Of a stretch of DNA of 5,749 nt, positions 4,307 through 5,749 are shown in pieces. The stretch lies in contig JAKAFV010000030.1 in NCBI GenBank assembly GCA_021817915.1, positions 1-5,749 of the forward strand, read 5' to 3'. The translations under genes were made by a program, and so were the position numbers. This DNA is from a bacterium (lineage in GTDB: Bacteria > Patescibacteriota > Minisyncoccia > UBA6257 > UBA9933). Every line of letters starts with the position of its first letter. Positions within the stretch are counted from its first letter, which is position 1. The notes under the pieces are model-generated. The model was not told where the DNA came from and ran no database searches. It worked only from the letters and a program-made list of their open reading frames with translations.

Positions 4307-5539
4307 ATGATAAAAAATTCCTACGACATATTAAAAGAACGAGGCTTTGTGAATCAATCAACCGACGAAGCGGGCATTAAACAATTGCTTTCAAAACAAA
4401 AGGTTAATTTTTACATCGGCTTTGACCCGACCGCTTCAAGCCTGCATGTTGGCAGTTTAGTCGGATTAATGGCGGCGGCGCATCTTCAAAATCAAGGGCA
4501 CAAGCCGATTATTCTGGTAGGCGGAGGCACAGGGCTTGTTGGCGACCCGAGCGGAAAAGACAAAGCGCGTCCAATAATGAACCGCCAAGAAATAAACAAA
4601 AACGCCCTAGCGTTAAAAAAACAAATTTCAAAAATCATAAATTTTAAAGACAACAGGGCGGTTCTGGCGAATAATGCCGACTGGCTTACAAAGCTTAATT
4701 ACATTGAATTTCTCCGCGACTTCGGAACGCATTTCAGCGTTAACCGCCTGCTCAATTCCGAATCAGTGAAAATCCGCCTTGAAAAAGGCCTGTCGTTTTT
4801 GGAATTTAATTATCAGCTTTTACAAGCTTATGATTTCTGGCATTTATTTAAAACAAAAAATTGCGTTCTCCAGCTTGGGGGCTCGGACCAATGGGGTAAC
4901 ATTGTCGCGGGCGTAGAACTTGTCAGACGCTTGGAAGAAAAAGAAGCTTACGGGATCACAATCCCCTTAATAACCACCAGTGACGGCAAAAAAATGGGCA
5001 AAACCGAAAAAGGCGCCGTATGGCTGGATGCCAAATTAACTTCGCCTTACGAATATTACCAATTCTGGATAAACACCGATGATGCCGACACTATAAAATT
5101 TTTGCTGCTTTTCACATTTTTGCCGGTTGAAGAAATAGAAAAACTGAAAAAATTAAAAGGTTCTGAAATAAAAAAAGCTAAAGAAATTTTAGCTTTTGAA
5201 GCAACCAAAATTCTTCACGGCGAAAAGGAAGCGAAAAAAGCCGCCGATGCCTCAGCCGCGCTTTTTGGAAATGAGAATAAAAAAGCCGGTTCCGTTCCGA
5301 CAATTGCAATAAATAAAAATGAATTTAGGCAAGGAATCCCCGCTTCAAAACTTTTTGTATTGGCGGGTTTGGCAAAATCATCTGGCGAAGCGCAAAGATT
5401 GATAAAACAGGGCGGCGGATATTTAAACGAAAAGAGATTGGATAATTCCAATCTCTTGATAACCGAAAGCGATTTTGAAAACGGCGAAATTATGCTCCGC
5501 GCCGGAAAGAAAAAATATCAAAAGATAACCTTACGATAA
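4307..5539 (+). CDS. tyrS: Tyrosine--tRNA ligase
   Basis: 410 residues, normal for bacterial TyrRS, a cytoplasmic class I homodimer that charges tRNA-Tyr. Seen: Rossmann catalytic domain with YIGFDPTASSLHVGS (36-50), whose HVGS is the HIGH box; GGGTGLVGDPSGK (72-84); NYQLLQAYD (168-176) with Tyr169, Gln173 and Asp176 for tyrosine binding, the same numbering as in Bacillus stearothermophilus; LGGSDQWGN (190-198); and the KMSKS-equivalent KMGKT (229-233). An alpha-helical anticodon region follows, then a C-terminal S4-like RNA-binding domain (about 345-408, with LIKQGGGYLN). ATG 4307 gives the standard N-terminus (MIKNSYDILKERGFV). It lies 12 nt after tRNA-Asp with no Shine-Dalgarno, so the mRNA probably begins at a tRNA processing site. 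Unlike MurD and PheS, no clear repeat insertion is seen, although a palindrome lies near the 3' end. Confidence 0.96.
   Translation: MIKNSYDILKERGFVNQSTDEAGIKQLLSKQKVNFYIGFDPTASSLHVGSLVGLMAAAHLQNQGHKPIILVGGGTGLVGDPSGKDKARPIMNRQEINKNALALKKQISKIINFKDNRAVLANNADWLTKLNYIEFLRDFGTHFSVNRLLNSESVKIRLEKGLSFLEFNYQLLQAYDFWHLFKTKNCVLQLGGSDQWGNIVAGVELVRRLEEKEAYGITIPLITTSDGKKMGKTEKGAVWLDAKLTSPYEYYQFWINTDDADTIKFLLLFTFLPVEEIEKLKKLKGSEIKKAKEILAFEATKILHGEKEAKKAADASAALFGNENKKAGSVPTIAINKNEFRQGIPASKLFVLAGLAKSSGEAQRLIKQGGGYLNEKRLDNSNLLITESDFENGEIMLRAGKKKYQKITLR
5425..5457 (-). terminator. Possible intrinsic terminator for the convergent right-edge gene, inside tyrS
   Basis: AAGAGATTGGA (5432-5442) and TCCAATCTCTT (5447-5457) form a perfect 11-bp stem with a 4-nt loop. 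On the minus strand the stem is followed by TT CG TTT, a weak T-tract, and lies about 75 nt past the stop codon of the leftward gene at 5531. On the plus strand no T-run follows. Only four of eleven pairs are G-C, so termination would be modest. It also codes for LDNSNL in TyrS. Confidence 0.35.
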
Positions 5540-5749
5540 ACACAATTCCTGGCAGGCGTTTTTGTACATCTTAATAATAACTTCGGCTTCATTTAAAGCG
5601 ACTGAAAATTCCGGTTCAGAAACGATCCGGTCTTTTAATCTATGGGCCTCTTTAATTTCCTCAACGCTAATGTTAAAAAAACGCGTGTGGTCGGCGGATT
5701 CAAGGCGCTCATCAAAAGTCTTGCCATTGTAACCGGCAATCTTAAGCGT
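5531..5749 (-). CDS. Unrecognised protein, C-terminal 72 codons
   Basis: A leftward frame is open from the right edge to TAA at 5531-5533; its start lies outside the window. The visible 72 residues begin TLKIAGYNGKTFDERLES and end KMYKNACQELCLS. They look genuinely coding: the composition is mixed and soluble, with charged helices such as VEEIKEAHRLKDRI, the codon use resembles the other genes, and there are no internal stops. Two cysteines four apart (NACQELC) lie near the end; I infer no metal site from two residues. There is no membrane segment. I do not recognise the family. The last 9 bp overlap the 3' end of tyrS on the opposite strand. Confidence 0.75.
   Translation of the reverse strand, partial: TLKIAGYNGKTFDERLESADHTRFFNISVEEIKEAHRLKDRIVSEPEFSVALNEAEVIIKMYKNACQELCLS

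Noticed and set aside
5215..5451. 78-residue minus-strand open frame
   Set aside because: Antisense to tyrS in a different frame from the genuine right-edge gene; serine- and phenylalanine-rich shadow.
5548..5563. CCTGGCAGG followed by a T-run as a tyrS terminator
   Set aside because: The stem would be only 3 bp, and the bases are coding sequence of the opposite gene.

Overview
This 5.7-kb window looks like chromosomal housekeeping DNA from an AT-rich, streamlined bacterium, most likely a member of the Candidate Phyla Radiation / Patescibacteria (Parcubacteria-like). That placement is an inference. It rests on tight packing of essential genes from unrelated pathways, no visible Shine-Dalgarno sequence at any of the four readable gene starts, tRNA genes used as 5' leaders of synthetase mRNAs, pheS without an adjacent pheT, and short repeat-built insertions inside conserved enzymes. 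All four visible stop codons are TAA and I saw no in-frame TGA, so nothing suggests UGA recoding.

Layout. A leftward unit starts near 2750 and runs tRNA-fMet, tRNA-Met(CAT), pheS (phenylalanyl-tRNA synthetase alpha), a repeat-rich gap (1398-1516), then mrdA (penicillin-binding protein 2), which runs off the left edge before its KTG motif. A rightward unit starts at about 2800 and runs murD (D-glutamate ligase of peptidoglycan synthesis), tRNA-Asp(GTC), tyrS (tyrosyl-tRNA synthetase). The tRNA-Asp/tyrS pair has its own promoter, whose -35 lies in the last two codons of murD. At the right edge, the C-terminal 72 codons of an unrecognised leftward gene converge on tyrS and overlap its 3' end by 9 bp.

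The two units diverge from 65 bp that holds two interlocked sigma70-type promoters. The murD promoter is placed so that its transcript should begin at or within about 3 nt of the ATG (leaderless). The pheS ATG shares its A with the terminal A of the encoded CCA of tRNA-Met, and tyrS starts 12 nt after tRNA-Asp. tRNA 3' processing should therefore shape the 5' ends of both synthetase mRNAs.

The least ordinary signal is a set of short, structurally different repeats inside essential genes. MurD contains a near-perfect 29-bp palindrome, two arrays of a roughly 10-bp ACGCGGA-type unit in opposite orientations, and a 14-bp tandem duplication. PheS contains a double palindrome in a loop between class II motifs 1 and 2, plus a short direct repeat in its linker. 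The reading frame stays open through all of them, and they fall between conserved motifs. This suggests small elements that insert in frame into loops of indispensable enzymes. No CRISPR array, transposase, phage gene or defence system is visible; the genes themselves are ordinary.
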